From: RGIG4140 sp045635565
GTDB lineage: Bacteria > Pseudomonadota > Alphaproteobacteria > CAAHEQ01 > UBA3637
Direction: 5' to 3'
Assembly (NCBI GenBank): GCA_045635565.1
Contig: JAZTVX010000058.1
Coordinates: forward strand, 1-5,700
Length of the DNA: 5,700 bases
Numbering within the stretch: the first letter of the stretch is position 1; every line of letters begins with the position of its first letter. Shown here piece after piece: positions 5,676 through 5,700 of the stretch. The position numbers were made by a program, and so were the translations under genes. A model generated the notes under the pieces. It saw only the letters and a program-made list of their open reading frames with translations, was not told where the DNA came from and did not search any database.

Positions 5676-5700
5676 ATGGGCTTTCGGGTAACACATAAAT
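5676..5700 (+). CDS. Possible start of an unidentified gene (runs off the right edge)
   Basis: ATG at 5676 is preceded by AGGGAA (5662-5667), nine bases upstream, and opens a frame MGFRVTHK that is still open at the window end. Eight codons cannot identify a protein. The start is plausible only because of the ribosome-binding-like sequence and the promoter- or operator-like region just before it; the same bases also form the 3' half of the palindrome. Confidence 0.15.

Larger units (their letters stand above)
5259..5700. other. A/T-rich intergenic region downstream of rplI, no supported gene
   Basis: About 440 bases follow the operon terminator. The first 300 are dominated by A and T runs with stops in all frames. 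A perfect 14-bp direct repeat, CAATAATTTTTCGT, occurs at 5333-5346 and 5422-5435. From about 5545 the composition becomes somewhat richer in G, and the last 60 bases contain promoter- and operator-like sequence, which suggests the upstream region of a gene starting at or beyond the edge. I see no tRNA, rRNA or recognisable riboswitch. Confidence 0.6.

Overview
The window looks like a piece of an A/T-rich Gram-negative chromosome, most likely from an uncultured or host-associated alphaproteobacterium. The reasons are the rpsF-rpsR-rplI gene order, an L9 protein with a Lys/Ala/Glu-rich C-terminal tail, a SecA ending in a zinc-binding SEC-C motif, and a prepilin-like leader ending in GRSMVE at the left edge. 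I recall that last motif from A/T-rich gut alphaproteobacterial genomes. The assignment is an inference from protein features, not a database match.

Layout. At the far left (1-77, minus) is the first 25 codons of a type IV-pilin-like protein that runs off the window. Positions 78-666 hold no convincing protein gene. They carry a 40-bp imperfect inverted repeat (115-154 / 266-305), a local A/T hairpin with T-runs on both sides, a good plus-strand promoter followed by a small terminator-like hairpin, and finally the secA terminator. Next come two minus-strand housekeeping genes, secA (667-3318) and trxA (3483-3797), each with its own promoter and terminator. A divergent promoter region (about 3815-3940) separates trxA from the plus-strand ribosomal protein operon rpsF-rpsR-rplI (4056-5211). 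That operon has a structured leader of about 113 nt and ends at a strong intrinsic terminator (5228-5258). The last 440 bases are A/T-rich and without a supportable gene. Near the edge is a perfect 9-3-9 palindrome overlapping a weak promoter-like pair, just before a possible start codon.

How the genes work together. S6 and S18 bind each other and the platform of the 30S subunit, and L9 belongs to the 50S subunit, so the operon supplies ribosome parts in tuned amounts. SecA drives Sec-dependent export. Thioredoxin keeps cytoplasmic protein thiols reduced. The partial pilin-like protein would itself be inserted in the inner membrane and processed by a prepilin peptidase.

The coding part is ordinary core genome. 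The less explained material is regulatory: the inverted-repeat region upstream of the prepilin, and the rpsF leader, which contains a short open frame ending on the rpsF ribosome-binding site and three copies of TCGGA able to pair with one TCCGA. I saw no CRISPR array, tRNA, rRNA, transposase or phage gene.
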